Source: Spirosoma telluris (GTDB lineage Bacteria > Bacteroidota > Bacteroidia > Cytophagales > Spirosomataceae). Taken from it: a stretch of DNA of 64,000 bases. Of this stretch, positions 38,358-48,450 are shown in pieces; the stretch's first letter is position 1; each line of letters begins with the position of its first letter. The notes under the pieces are model-generated. The model worked only from the letters and a program-made list of their open reading frames with translations, was not told where the DNA came from and did no database searches. A program made the position numbers and the translations under genes. Where the stretch lies: assembly GCA_003259005.1 (NCBI GenBank), contig QLII01000001.1:5224501-5288500 (forward strand), read 5' to 3'.

Positions 38358-39833
38358 ATGAAAAAAATACTTATTCCTATACTCGTTGCCTTCGGTCTGG
38401 CTTCCTGCCAGTTGGATGAAACCATTTATTCGTCCATTTACACCGAAGCCTTTTACAAAACTGCCGCCGATGCGGAGAAAGGACTCATAGCGGCTTACGA
38501 TCCGTTCGCGGATATGTACAGCGGCCCGGCCGGAACATTGATTGCTGATTTTAGCGACGACCAGACCTATCCTCGTGGCGTAGTGGGCCGTAATACGCTG
38601 ACGCTCTTTACGTACGACATTAACTACACGACTCAGAAAAGTAACTCTCGACTCAACGAGGCTCCTCAGCAAATCTGGACGTCGGGTTACGATGGCATCG
38701 AAAAAGCCAACTGGATCATCGCCAAAGTTCCGGCGGCTACGATGGATGAAACCCGCAAAAAGCAGATCATCGGCGAAGCCTATTACCTTCGGGCATTCTA
38801 CCTCTGGATGCTAACCAAAAACTTCGGTGATGTCGTGATCAAGACCACGCCCAGCTATTTGCAAGCCGATGCCATTCTTGGTAAAAGCCCAAAAGCAGAT
38901 GTGTACAAGCAGATTTATGCCGATTTAGACCTGGCCTTCGCAGCAGGTTTACCATCCTATCCGGCGGTTGATAAAGGCCGTCCATCTAAAGAAGTGGTCA
39001 ATGCGCTCTATGCGAAAGCGGCTTTGTATAACGAAGAATGGCAAAAAGCGCTCGAAAAAGCACAGGCGGTAATCACATCGGGTAAATATTCCCTGATGCC
39101 GGATGTACGCAACGTGTACAAATACGATCAGGAAGATGCCGCTCGTATCGAGAATATGTGGGCGTATGAAGTCGACCCCGTTTTGCCGGGCCGGTCGCAC
39201 CAGTTAACGGGTCTGTGCGGACCGCCTGCCAGCGCCGGACCGGAATACGGCAAAACAACGTTTGGGTCGATGTTCGCGTATCAGTCTTTCTACAATTCAT
39301 TCAACCCTGCGGATAAGCGCCGACTGCTGCTCGACACGACCTACGTGGATAAAAATGGCAAAACCATTCCACAAAGGAGCATTACGCCCATCACAACCGA
39401 GGGCGTATTGATCAAGAAATACCAGGACCCGGTGTCAACGATTGGTTTGATTCCGAACATTCCGATTTTCCGGCTGGCCGATATGTACCTGATTGCCGCC
39501 GAAGCCGAAGCCCGTCTAAACGGCGCAACGCCCCTGGCCTACGGCTATATCAACACCGTTCGCAAACGGGCTGGTCTGCCGGACTTACAAACGGGCTTAA
39601 GTAAAGACGCCTTGGTTGACGCTGTAATTCAGGAGCGGGCTTGGGAGTTTTTTGCCGAAGGCGACCGCTGGTATGACCTCACCCGTACGGGCAAATTCCT
39701 GACGGTTATTCCGAAGGCCGTCAACTCGGTTTACCCCGTTCGAAACGTAACGGCGAAGAACAAATATTTCCCGATTCCACAGGATGAGCTGAACGCGAAT
39801 CCAAAGCTGGAGCAGAATCCGGATTGGAAGTAA
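38358..39833 (+). CDS. SusD/RagB family nutrient-binding outer-membrane lipoprotein
   Basis: 491 residues. Lipoprotein signal MKKILIPILVAFGLASC with the lipidated Cys at residue 17. The helical SusD fold is indicated by TEAFYKTAADAEKGLIAAYD, YYLRAFYLWMLTKNFGDVV and the C-terminal VIQERAWEFFAEGDRWYDL motif. It forms the lid over the SusC barrel and binds the glycan at the cell surface. It follows susC by 127 bases, in the same direction. Confidence 0.95.
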   Translation: MKKILIPILVAFGLASCQLDETIYSSIYTEAFYKTAADAEKGLIAAYDPFADMYSGPAGTLIADFSDDQTYPRGVVGRNTLTLFTYDINYTTQKSNSRLNEAPQQIWTSGYDGIEKANWIIAKVPAATMDETRKKQIIGEAYYLRAFYLWMLTKNFGDVVIKTTPSYLQADAILGKSPKADVYKQIYADLDLAFAAGLPSYPAVDKGRPSKEVVNALYAKAALYNEEWQKALEKAQAVITSGKYSLMPDVRNVYKYDQEDAARIENMWAYEVDPVLPGRSHQLTGLCGPPASAGPEYGKTTFGSMFAYQSFYNSFNPADKRRLLLDTTYVDKNGKTIPQRSITPITTEGVLIKKYQDPVSTIGLIPNIPIFRLADMYLIAAEAEARLNGATPLAYGYINTVRKRAGLPDLQTGLSKDALVDAVIQERAWEFFAEGDRWYDLTRTGKFLTVIPKAVNSVYPVRNVTAKNKYFPIPQDELNANPKLEQNPDWK

Positions 39834-39842
39834 GAGGCCTTT

Positions 39843-39939
39843 TTTTGTCATGGCTCCGGCCACCCGGCCCGACGTTAGGAGGGATCTTAAGCTTGATTAT
39901 TATACAACTTGAGATCCCTCCTAACGTCGGATGACAAAA
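39843..39939. repeat. Palindromic repeat element, copy 1 (with an arm insertion)
   Basis: Outer arms TTTTGTCAT (39843-39851) and ATGACAAAA (39931-39939); core arms CCGACGTTAGGAGGGATCT (39869-39887) and complement (39912-39930), with a loop of the form AAGCTTGATTA... The left side has 17 extra bases between outer and core arms. Same family as 55627-55707. Confidence 0.75.
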
Positions 39940-39988
39940 TGAGCCTCCGTAATGCTAGATTAAAAGCAGAGGAAGACCTCATTCGAAA

Positions 39989-41110
39989 ATGACCCGCTCA
40001 ACGACTTTTCTACTAATCCTTCTAACTCTTTCCGGTTTTTCGGAACGACCGGAAGGGTATGTCGGAAAGTCGGAGAAAATACGTGAGTTTACGATTACGG
40101 AGAACGATACGACGTCTTATACGCTCAAGCTAGTCTTCAATGACCTGGATCAACCGGCCTATTTCTTCCGGAATGTGTTTACACCGGTTTGCCTGACAGG
40201 GGAATGCAAACCGGTTTATATCAATTTTTACTGGGATCTGTTGGGCAACTACATCCGGTATGATTTACCGCCGGGCGAAGTGCTGACCAAAATGGATCAC
40301 CAGGAATTCAAGCAGGAAGACTACGATAAGTTGAGGGACATTCTGAGCAACACGAACTCGCTGCTAAAAGACGTAGCGATGGAGGATCTGGTCGGAAAAG
40401 GCACCGAAAACCTGGCAGATTCTGTAGATGCGAAAGCGGGCGCTACGTTGAAAACCGTCAAAAATGAGGTGATTGATGGGGCGGTTTATACCTGTTATAC
40501 ACTTTGGCACATTGCTCATGGAAAGGTGGTGAATGAAATGCAAAAGATAACCGAATCATATCGGACAGACGACCTGCTACACCGCTTTCTGACTAGCAGT
40601 AACTACCATTATCAGTACTGGGCTATGGAGAAAGTTGTCGATAAGGCGGGTAATGTAGTGGAGTCATTTACGCCTGATATTCTCCAAGTTATTCGGGGGA
40701 AAAATATGTTTACTGCCCGGTCGGCTCTACAAAAAATTAGTAACCCGTTTTTTGCTAGTAATGCTCGTCAGGTCTGGCTTTGGGAAACGTATCAGTCGGC
40801 GGCTTACCCAATGCAAATCGCTATTCTGAAAAAACTGGCAAAAATTCCATTTCAGAATTCGCTGGCCGAAGCAACCGCCAGGGCGATGGTTAACGCCAAC
40901 CGGGAACAGTTTACCCTTATGCTCAATTTGCTGGCAGCCCAACCCAAACTCCCCGAGAAAGTCCTACAAACGATGGCCAGTGAGTTAGATACACCCAATC
41001 AGGACTATGCCAGTGAAATCAACCGAGTCTTAACTGCTTTTCACCCGAAAAACCGCGCTGTTGTGGCGAAGATGAACGCCTTTAAACATAAAGCTATTCA
41101 AACCAGATAG
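39989..41110 (+). CDS. Secreted protein with FMN_bind-like DxxxGAT motif; possible ApbE target
   Basis: 373 residues, no enzyme family recognised with certainty. N-terminal signal (MTRSTTFLLILLTLSGFS). The first half contains paired Cys (CLTGEC, residues 68-73), WDLLGNYIRYDLPPGE, and VDAKAGATLKTVKNEVIDGA (residues 146-165) followed by YTCYTLWHI. The DAKAGAT segment (147-153) resembles the Dxx(S/T)GAT site at which ApbE links FMN to a threonine; here the S/T position is Ala. The second half (about 180-373) is helical and HEAT-like. The secreted FAD oxidoreductase follows after 83 bases and ApbE comes next, so covalent flavin attachment at Thr153 is a reasonable hypothesis. Start is the ATG at 39989. 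Confidence 0.6.
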   Translation: MTRSTTFLLILLTLSGFSERPEGYVGKSEKIREFTITENDTTSYTLKLVFNDLDQPAYFFRNVFTPVCLTGECKPVYINFYWDLLGNYIRYDLPPGEVLTKMDHQEFKQEDYDKLRDILSNTNSLLKDVAMEDLVGKGTENLADSVDAKAGATLKTVKNEVIDGAVYTCYTLWHIAHGKVVNEMQKITESYRTDDLLHRFLTSSNYHYQYWAMEKVVDKAGNVVESFTPDILQVIRGKNMFTARSALQKISNPFFASNARQVWLWETYQSAAYPMQIAILKKLAKIPFQNSLAEATARAMVNANREQFTLMLNLLAAQPKLPEKVLQTMASELDTPNQDYASEINRVLTAFHPKNRAVVAKMNAFKHKAIQTR

Positions 41111-41193
41111 AAGCACAAATTATTAAACTAGATCATAACTAATCATAAGCATCATAAAAATCAGCGTTCTATCAATCCAAATCGAAAAATGAG

Positions 41194-42999
41194 ATGAAAT
41201 CAATCAGTCAACTTCTGTTCTTCCTACTGCTTTCTCTGCCTCTGGTGGCGCAGGATCAGGTTTTCGTCGAGACGGAATCGTTTCAGAATAAAGGCGGCTG
41301 GGTAATCGACCAGCAATCCTTTGTCGTCATTGGTTCATCCTACATGATGGCCCACGGTATGGGACGTCCGGTAAAGGATGCAACAACGACAGTGAGCTTC
41401 CCTAAAAAAGGAAAATACCAACTTTGGATACGCACCAAAGACTGGGCACCTTTTCCGAAAGGGCCGGGAAAATTTCAGGTGATCGTTGATAATCAGCCCG
41501 TAAAAATGGTCTTCGGCGAGAGCGGTTCGGATGAATGGAAATGGTATAACGGCGGGGAAGTTGATATTAAAAGTGATCAGGTCAATTTAGCCTTACATGA
41601 TCTAACCGGCTTCAATGGGCGTTGCGATGCCATCCTGTTTACCAATGCACCTAAGTTTACTCCACCTAACAAGCTTGATGAACTGAATGCTTTCCGGAAT
41701 AAACTACTCAATCTTACCGGCACAACGGCCAATGCGGGGCAGTTCGATCTGGTTGTTGTTGGAGGGGGTATTGCGGGAACCTGTGCCGCGCTTTCAGCCG
41801 CTCGCATGGGTTTAAAAGTGGCCCTGATTCAGGATCGCCCGTTGTTAGGCGGGAATAATAGCTCGGAGGTTCGGGTACACCTTCGGGGCGAAACCGACCA
41901 GAACCACTATCCTAAACTCGGACGCATTGTTCGGGAAATGGATAATGGCGATCCGGGCAATGGAAATCCGAATGGCAACGAATACGGCGATGCCCGCAAA
42001 ATTGCCATCGTGAAAGCCGAACGGAACATTAAGCTGTTTTTGAACACCCACGTATATAAAGCCGAAAAAGATAAGGATAAAGTGACTGCGGTGGTGGGTA
42101 GAGACATTGCGACCAACAAAGAAACTCGCTTTGAAGGAACCTACTTTGCCGATTGTACCGGCGATGGTACGCTCGGGGATCTGATTGGTGCCGACTACCG
42201 GTTTGGTCGTGAGAGTAAGGCCGAAACGGGTGAATCGCTGGCCGCCGAAAAATCGGATAACTTTACGCTGGGCACGTCCAATCTATGGGCCTCGCTGGAG
42301 CGCGACACAGTTTCGTCTTTCCCCGACGTGCCCTGGGCACTGCCCTTTTCAGATGAATATCACATCGATGAAGCTCGCTCCGACTGGCAGTGGGAAACGG
42401 GTTTTGGGAATTATAACACCATTACCGACGCCGAGAAAATCCGCGATCATAACCTGCGGGCTATTTACGGCAACTGGTCGTACCTGAAAAAGAATAAGTC
42501 CGAAAAATACGCGAAGCGTGAACTCGCCTGGGTGGCCTACATCGGCGGCAAGCGCGAATCCCGTCGACTATTGGGCGACCATATTCTTACCCAAATGGAT
42601 ATTCAGGAAGGCAAACAATATCCAGATGGCACCGTAACAGCGACCTGGACTATTGATTTACATTTTCCAGACCCCAAGAACAGTAAATACTTCGAGGGAC
42701 AGGAGTTTTTTGCCGGAACAAAACACATTAAAGTGGCTCCGTATACCATTCCATACCGCTGCTTGTATTCGAAGAATATTTCCAACCTATTTATGGCGGG
42801 CCGTAACATCAGTACAACGCATGTGGCTTTTGGCAGCACCCGTGTCATGCGCACCTGCGGTATGATGGGCGAAGTCGTTGGCTTTGCAGCATATATGGCT
42901 AAAAAATACAATACGACTCCACGGGGCGTTTATCAGGAACACTTGCCGGAATTTATGGCAATCATCAAAGATGAACCCACAGCAAGCAGCAAGCCTTAG
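41194..42999 (+). CDS. Secreted FAD-dependent oxidoreductase with N-terminal beta domain
   Basis: 601 residues. Signal peptide MKSISQLLFFLLLSLPLVAQ; residues about 20-165 look like a carbohydrate-binding-like beta sandwich (FVETESFQNKGGWVIDQQSF); then a FAD_oxidored domain beginning VVVGGGIAGTCAALSAARMG (GGGIAG at 190-195) with DRPLLGGNNSSEVR, GKRESRRLLGDHILTQ and NLFMAGRNISTTHVAFGSTR. It is a flavoenzyme of the periplasm or outer membrane of unknown substrate, likely a sugar or alcohol. A related enzyme without the N-terminal domain is encoded at 50492-52771. It lies between the FMN_bind-like gene and apbE. Confidence 0.85.
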   Translation: MKSISQLLFFLLLSLPLVAQDQVFVETESFQNKGGWVIDQQSFVVIGSSYMMAHGMGRPVKDATTTVSFPKKGKYQLWIRTKDWAPFPKGPGKFQVIVDNQPVKMVFGESGSDEWKWYNGGEVDIKSDQVNLALHDLTGFNGRCDAILFTNAPKFTPPNKLDELNAFRNKLLNLTGTTANAGQFDLVVVGGGIAGTCAALSAARMGLKVALIQDRPLLGGNNSSEVRVHLRGETDQNHYPKLGRIVREMDNGDPGNGNPNGNEYGDARKIAIVKAERNIKLFLNTHVYKAEKDKDKVTAVVGRDIATNKETRFEGTYFADCTGDGTLGDLIGADYRFGRESKAETGESLAAEKSDNFTLGTSNLWASLERDTVSSFPDVPWALPFSDEYHIDEARSDWQWETGFGNYNTITDAEKIRDHNLRAIYGNWSYLKKNKSEKYAKRELAWVAYIGGKRESRRLLGDHILTQMDIQEGKQYPDGTVTATWTIDLHFPDPKNSKYFEGQEFFAGTKHIKVAPYTIPYRCLYSKNISNLFMAGRNISTTHVAFGSTRVMRTCGMMGEVVGFAAYMAKKYNTTPRGVYQEHLPEFMAIIKDEPTASSKP

Positions 43000-43071
43000 A
43001 ATAACCCCAACCCCCTAAAGGGGGCTTTGTTCCCGGAGGTTTTAGCCCCCTTTAGGGGGTTGGGAGTTATT
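43000..43071. repeat. Inverted repeat covering the apbE start
   Basis: Arms 43000-43026 (AATAACCCCAACCCCCTAAA...) and 43044-43071 are complementary apart from one extra base, around a 17-base loop. It begins one base after the preceding stop codon and runs into the apbE signal-peptide region, so it makes up the 5' end of that gene. Confidence 0.85.
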
Positions 43072-44028
43072 CTATTTCTCTTCATATCCTCTTTCTCAGC
43101 GGCCACGGAGTTGCCAATGGTCAGTCTGGAAGGGGAAGCGCAGGGAACAACATATCATATCAAGTACCGGGACGAGAAGCAGCGTAATCTCAAAAAAGAA
43201 ATTGATTCGGTCCTGACCACGATTGACAAATGCCTGTCGACCTATCGGGCAGACTCCGAGATTTCGCGGTTTAATCGTTCAACGAGACACCGGTTTGAGT
43301 CGCCCTATTTTTATCCGGTCTTGAAAAAATCGGAAGAGGTATTCCGGGCAACCAATGGGGCTTTTGATCCAACCGTCATGCCGTTAGTCGAAGCATACGG
43401 ATTTGGCCCTAAAAAAATACAGCTATCTCAACCAATAAACATTGACTCATTAGTACAACTAGTTGGTTTTCAAAAGGTCTCATTCGACGCTGTGTCGATT
43501 CGGAAGCTAGCCAAAAATATACGTCTGGATTTCAATGGGATTGCTCAGGGCTACTCAGTCGATGTTGTTTCGGAGTTTTTGGAAAGCAAGGGAATTAGTA
43601 GGTACATGGTAGAAATTGGTGGGGAAGTTCGTACTAAAGGAAAAAAAGGCGAAGGCCAGGTCTGGACAATCGGGATTGAAAATCCACTCCAGCCCGGAAA
43701 AATGCTGACGACCATGAAGCTGGTAAATCGAGCGATGACAACCGCCGGGAATTACCGGAACCACTACGAATCGAACGGCCAGACGTTTAGCCATATCATC
43801 AACCCCAAAACGGGGGCGATGGAACAAAGCTCGGTGTTGAGCGTAACGGTTTTCGCACCGGATGCGATCACTGCCGATGGGTACGATACGGCGTTTTTTG
43901 TGATGGGTCTGGACGCTACGAAGCGTTTTCTGTCCACTAGAAAAGACCTGGATGTATACATTGTTTATACCGGGGAAGATGGCCAACCCAGGACATTCGT
44001 CACCGAAGGATTGAAAAAAGAGCAGTAG
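43060..44028 (+). CDS. apbE: FAD:protein FMN transferase (ApbE)
   Basis: About 322 residues from a TTG at 43060, or 333 from a TTG at 43027. ApbE cleaves FAD and attaches FMN to a Thr or Ser of a target protein. Family marks: GTTYHIKYRDE, CLSTYRADSEISRFNRS, FDPTVMPLVEAYGFGP, DFNGIAQGYSVDVVSEFLES, YMVEIGGEVRTKG, FSHIINPKTGA and DAITADGYDTAFFVMGLD. A hydrophobic leader (GVILFLFISSFSAA) suggests export. The start is unclear because a palindromic repeat covers it; no ATG occurs before residue MVSLEGEA at 43117. Its neighbours include the FMN_bind-like secreted protein, a likely substrate. Confidence 0.88.
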   Translation: MGVILFLFISSFSAATELPMVSLEGEAQGTTYHIKYRDEKQRNLKKEIDSVLTTIDKCLSTYRADSEISRFNRSTRHRFESPYFYPVLKKSEEVFRATNGAFDPTVMPLVEAYGFGPKKIQLSQPINIDSLVQLVGFQKVSFDAVSIRKLAKNIRLDFNGIAQGYSVDVVSEFLESKGISRYMVEIGGEVRTKGKKGEGQVWTIGIENPLQPGKMLTTMKLVNRAMTTAGNYRNHYESNGQTFSHIINPKTGAMEQSSVLSVTVFAPDAITADGYDTAFFVMGLDATKRFLSTRKDLDVYIVYTGEDGQPRTFVTEGLKKEQ

Positions 44029-44037
44029 CCAATAAAT

Positions 44038-44090
44038 GGCTAATAGACAATGGATAACTGGTGACTCCAATTATCCATTGTCCATTAGCT
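44038..44090. repeat. Hairpin before the secreted hydrolase gene
   Basis: GGCTAATAGACAATGGATAA (44038-44057) pairs with TTATCCATTGTCCATTAGCT (44071-44090) with two mismatches, 13-base loop, filling the apbE-hydrolase gap. Built of short near-tandem words like the lipid-cluster hairpins. Confidence 0.65.
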
Positions 44091-44101
44091 TAAAACCTGA
44101 T

Positions 44102-46689
44102 ATGAAAAATAAACTAGTAACCGCTGTCTACCTGCTGACCCTAAGTACCCTTTCAAGTATTAGCTTAGTCAATGGACAGACCATTTCACCGCAGTTGGCC
44201 AACGATCGAATTCGCCTGGTCTGGACGAAAACGGTCCGTGGCTTTGAAGGCAGTCAGATTCAAGTGAAGAAAGGCAACCGCTGGCTAACCGTTGGGACAC
44301 CATCTGGCGAAAACACCTTGCTGTACGCGGCCGAGAAACCGTCTGATAAGCCAGATACAACATTTAAAGACCTTACTGGTGCTGTTTTCCCCAGTGAGAA
44401 ATACCATTATCAGCAAGTGCAATGGGCAGAAAGCACCAATCCGGTTTCCCTGAACAAAGCCGGGCAGGCCATTCATTTTTTCCCGCAGAAAGCAGAACAG
44501 GTGAGCAAAAACAACCTGGTCTTTCGACAGGAAACCGAAGTGGCTACGATTGTTACGGAATGGACATTAGATCCGAAGTTCACATCAGATGTTATTGTCA
44601 AACAGACGATTACGCCTAAGAAAGGGGCTATTTCTCACTTGCCACTCCAACACTCGCATCGATTTCAGAACAGAATCTGGCCTGGGCAACAGTACCTGGC
44701 TATTTTCAGGGAAATAAGCTTCAGCCAAATTTTGCACTGGCCTATGCATACGGTCATCGTATTCCAACATTACCCGTTATCTATCGGGAACGATGCGCCA
44801 GTACGCTTAGTCCGATGATTACCACCAAAAATGGGGTTACACTCGCCGTCATTCCCGAACCGGGTTTGGCGCGTGATCCCTGGGCAAACGACAAAATCAC
44901 GCAGATAGACTGGAACATTGGGCTATCGCACATGAACCGCAAAGCGCAGCTTTCGCCGACGCTCTATTATCCCGTATTGGGCGAACCCAAATCGGCCTTA
45001 AAGGCGGGCGAGCCGATTAGTTATACCTTCCGATACAGCCTCACTGACGGCGACTGGTTCAAGGCACTGAATCATGCTGTGTATGATGTTTACCAATTCA
45101 AGCAATCATTGGCCCTGCGGCAGAGCAAACAATCCCTGACCGACCGCATCGAAAAAATGCACCATTACCTGACCGACCCGAAAACGTCGTTATGGAACAT
45201 TGAGGAATTTGAGGGTAAGAAAATCGGGGCGCAATCGTATCTGGGTGGTGTGGTTGGCTCCAACAAAGACGCCATGAAAAACTCCGATTATGGCGCGATG
45301 TGGATGCTGGCCAATGCAACCAAAGACCCATTACTCACCCAAAATGTATTGCCCTACGCCGAGAATTTCAAACTCGCCCAGCAGGAAACAGGGAATAGTT
45401 TTTTCAAGGGAGCGCCTGAGGGACAGTATTATCTGGCAAAATCCAAGAAGTTTGTGGAGGAGTGGGGTGAGGTCGTCGAACCCATTGGCCTCACCTATTA
45501 CACCATGCTCGACATTGGCAATATGCTTTTGTTTGAGCCCACTAATGCCGAACTGAAAGAACGTCTGCGCTTTGGGGCCGACCGGCTGTTAACCTGGCAA
45601 AAGCCGGATGGCAGTTGGGCCGTGGCCTATGATCGACATACGGAACAGGAAATCTTCAAAGACATTCTGGATGTCAGACCCACATTCTACGGATTAATTG
45701 TGGCCTATCGCATCCTGAAAGAGCCTAAATACCTTGCGGCTGCTCGAAAAGGGGCCGACTGGTTCCTCAAAAACGCCATTGAAACCGGGAGTTACCTCGG
45801 TGTATGTGGCGATGCGCGCTATGCACCCGATTTCGCGACGGGCCAGTCTGCACAGGCACTGTTGGATCTATATGATCTGACTAAGGATGCCCGCTACAAA
45901 GCGGCTGCGATAATCGCTGCCAAGGTGTATACCACCTCGATTTACACTCACCCAATTGCCAGCCATAAAGCAAAAACCGTAAACGGAACCCCGCGCGAAG
46001 ACTGGGAGATTAGCCAGTCGGGATTGAGTTTTGAACATGGTGGCATTTTCGGTTCAGCGACCCGGAACGGCCCTATTCAACTGTGCAGCCATGCAGGCCT
46101 GTTCATTCGGATGTATGGCTTAACTAAGGAGCCCATTTTTGCCGATATGGCTCGGGCGGGTGCCATTGGACGGGATGCGTTTGTCGATCCCAAAACCAGC
46201 GTTGCGTCCTATTATTGGCAAACCATGAACCGAGGTGCTGGTCCTTACCCGCACCATGCCTGGTGGCAAATTGGCTGGCTAACCGATTACCTGATGGCCG
46301 AAGCCGAATTGCGATCAGCGGGTAAAGTGACCTTTCCACGTGGGTTTGTAACGCCAAAAGTTGGACCGCATCAGACCTATGGTTTTAAAGCTGGTACAAT
46401 TTATGATCAACCCGCTACTTTATTGATTCAGGAAGGTCTGGTACAGCCTGACAGTCCCGTTATTGACTACATTCTGGCGCGGTCTGCCGATCAGAAAAAG
46501 CTATATGTCGTTTTGCAAAACAATCGGGCGCAATCAACAAAATCTAAATTAGTCCTCAATCCGGCAGTATTAAAAAAGAGCATTGCAGGTGCCAAGTGGC
46601 TTCCAACCAATCAGACGGTTTCTACCGATGCCCTCTCGATTGAGTTGCCGGGCTTTGGGCAGAGTGTGCTGGAGATTGATTTACAGTAA
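44102..46689 (+). CDS. Secreted (alpha/alpha)-barrel hydrolase, probably a glycosidase; one apparent frameshift
   Basis: About 862 residues when read through. Signal peptide MKNKLVTAVYLLTLSTLSSI. The N-terminal third is beta-rich; the rest is a helical barrel with repeated features such as MWMLANATKDPLL, GLTYYTMLDIGNMLLF, KPDGSWAVAYDRHTE, GQSAQALLDLYDLTKDARY and AHAGLFIRMYG-like SHAGLFIRMYG. This is the fold of many polysaccharide-active enzymes, but I cannot assign a family or catalytic pair. The frame breaks at a G4 run (44624-44627, five expected). The start is the ATG at 44102, because an earlier one lies in the hairpin. The symporter gene follows at 46720, consistent with a degradation-then-uptake pathway. 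Confidence 0.7.
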
Positions 46690-46719
46690 AGGTTTTTTCG
46701 ACAGGATTAACAGGATATT

Positions 46720-48447
46720 ATGAATACAACCATTGATACTGCCGTCATTGTCATTTTCTCAGCCTTTGTGCTGGGAATCGGGATGTTGTTTGCCCGGACA
46801 GGCCGGAATCTGAAATCCTTTTTTGCGGGTGGTGAGGCCGTACCCTGGTTTATCGGCGGCTTATCCTTGTTCATGAGCTTCTTCTCGGCGGGTACGTTCG
46901 TGGCCTGGGGCTCCATTGCCTACAAACACGGATGGGTGGCCATCACTATTCAGTGGACCATGTGCATCGGTGCGCTGGTAACGGGACTCTACCTGGCTCC
47001 CCGCTGGAAACAGACCGGCGCACTGACGGCGGCTGAGTTTATCCGCGCCCGGCTGGGAACGACTGTTCAGAAAGTCTATATCTTCATTTTTACACTGGTT
47101 TCGCTCTTCATTAAGGGCTCGGTGTTGTATCCAGTAGCCAAATTGGTAAGCTCATCGCTGAATTTACCCCTGGTTCCCTGCACGATTGGCTTAGGTTTTT
47201 TCATGATCGCCTACACAGCGGTTGGCGGATTATGGGCCGTTATGGTTACCGATATTTTGCAGTTCGTGGTGCTATCGGCGGCAGTGTTTATTCTATTGCC
47301 TTTATCACTCGATCGGGTTGGCGGGTTGGATGGATTCGTAAAAGCAGTGCCCGACGATTTCTTCAACCTTATCAATGGCGAGTACACTATTGGATTTATA
47401 GCCGCCTTTGTCATTTACCACATCTGTTACATCGGTGGAAACTGGACGTTTGTGCAACGTTATACCAGCGTCGACAGCCCGAAGTCGGCTCGTAAAGTGG
47501 CCTTTCTATTTGCGGGACTCTATCTGATTAGCCCGGTCATCTGGATGATGCCGCCCATGATTTATAAAGCAATCAACCCGTCGCTAACAGGTCTGGATAC
47601 CGAAAATGCCTATCTCATGATTTGTAAACTTGTGTTACCACCGGGTCTTCTGGGACTCATGCTAACGGGTATGTATTTCTCAACGTCAGCCAGTGCAAAT
47701 ACGGCGCTGAACGTAGTATCGGCCGTTTTTACTAATGACATTTACAAAGGGCTAATCAACCCGGCAGCTTCCGACAAAAAGTTGATTCGGGTAGCGCGAG
47801 GCTCTTCCTGGGTGTTTGGGCTGGGCATGATTGGCATTGCCCTGATGGTTCCGGCTGCAGGTGGTATAGTTGAAGTCGTGTTGAGTATTTCATCTATTTC
47901 GGGTGGCCCACTACTGGCCCCTCCCCTCTGGGCATTATTCTCTAAACGCCTGACCAGCCGAACAACACTCTGGGTGACAGGTATCGGACTAACTGTCAAT
48001 CTCTTTTTCAAAATACTGGCTCCTCTGCTTTTAGATTTCAAACTAACACGAGGTTCCGAAACCATTATTGGTGTAGGGCTTCCGCTAATGCTCTTACTTA
48101 GCTACGAACTGTGGGCCCGGTCGAAAGACGCAGTGGCGAGTGAGTATTATCAATACCTGATTGCCCGTCAACAAAAACGGGACGATGCGCAAGCCGAATT
48201 GCCAGAAGAAGCCTTGGCGATACGGAAACAGAATCGGTTTGGCTTACAGGTAATTGCTGGCTCCTTAATATTCACCGCGTTCATGTTGGGCGGCTTAAGC
48301 ACATTTGCCGAAGTAGGCGGGGGTATTACGGCTTGCCTTGGTGGCGTCATTCTACTGGCGGCATTGATTCCCTATCGTGCTTCCCAACGGGTTAAGTTAG
48401 GGTCAGAGCCGCAACAAATCGAGAAACTCATCAATACGGATAACTGA
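46720..48447 (+). CDS. Sodium:solute symporter of the carbohydrate locus
   Basis: 575 residues, about 14 membrane helices. SSS marks: FFAGGEAVPWFIGGLSLFMS, FFSAGTFVAWGSIAYKHGW, GGLWAVMVTDILQFVV, and YFSTSASANTALNVVSAVFT. It should carry the sugar or sugar acid released by the neighbouring enzymes across the inner membrane with Na+. It is followed after 3 bases by the GH2 gene, so these are one operon. Confidence 0.88.
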   Translation: MNTTIDTAVIVIFSAFVLGIGMLFARTGRNLKSFFAGGEAVPWFIGGLSLFMSFFSAGTFVAWGSIAYKHGWVAITIQWTMCIGALVTGLYLAPRWKQTGALTAAEFIRARLGTTVQKVYIFIFTLVSLFIKGSVLYPVAKLVSSSLNLPLVPCTIGLGFFMIAYTAVGGLWAVMVTDILQFVVLSAAVFILLPLSLDRVGGLDGFVKAVPDDFFNLINGEYTIGFIAAFVIYHICYIGGNWTFVQRYTSVDSPKSARKVAFLFAGLYLISPVIWMMPPMIYKAINPSLTGLDTENAYLMICKLVLPPGLLGLMLTGMYFSTSASANTALNVVSAVFTNDIYKGLINPAASDKKLIRVARGSSWVFGLGMIGIALMVPAAGGIVEVVLSISSISGGPLLAPPLWALFSKRLTSRTTLWVTGIGLTVNLFFKILAPLLLDFKLTRGSETIIGVGLPLMLLLSYELWARSKDAVASEYYQYLIARQQKRDDAQAELPEEALAIRKQNRFGLQVIAGSLIFTAFMLGGLSTFAEVGGGITACLGGVILLAALIPYRASQRVKLGSEPQQIEKLINTDN

Positions 48448-48450
48448 TCA

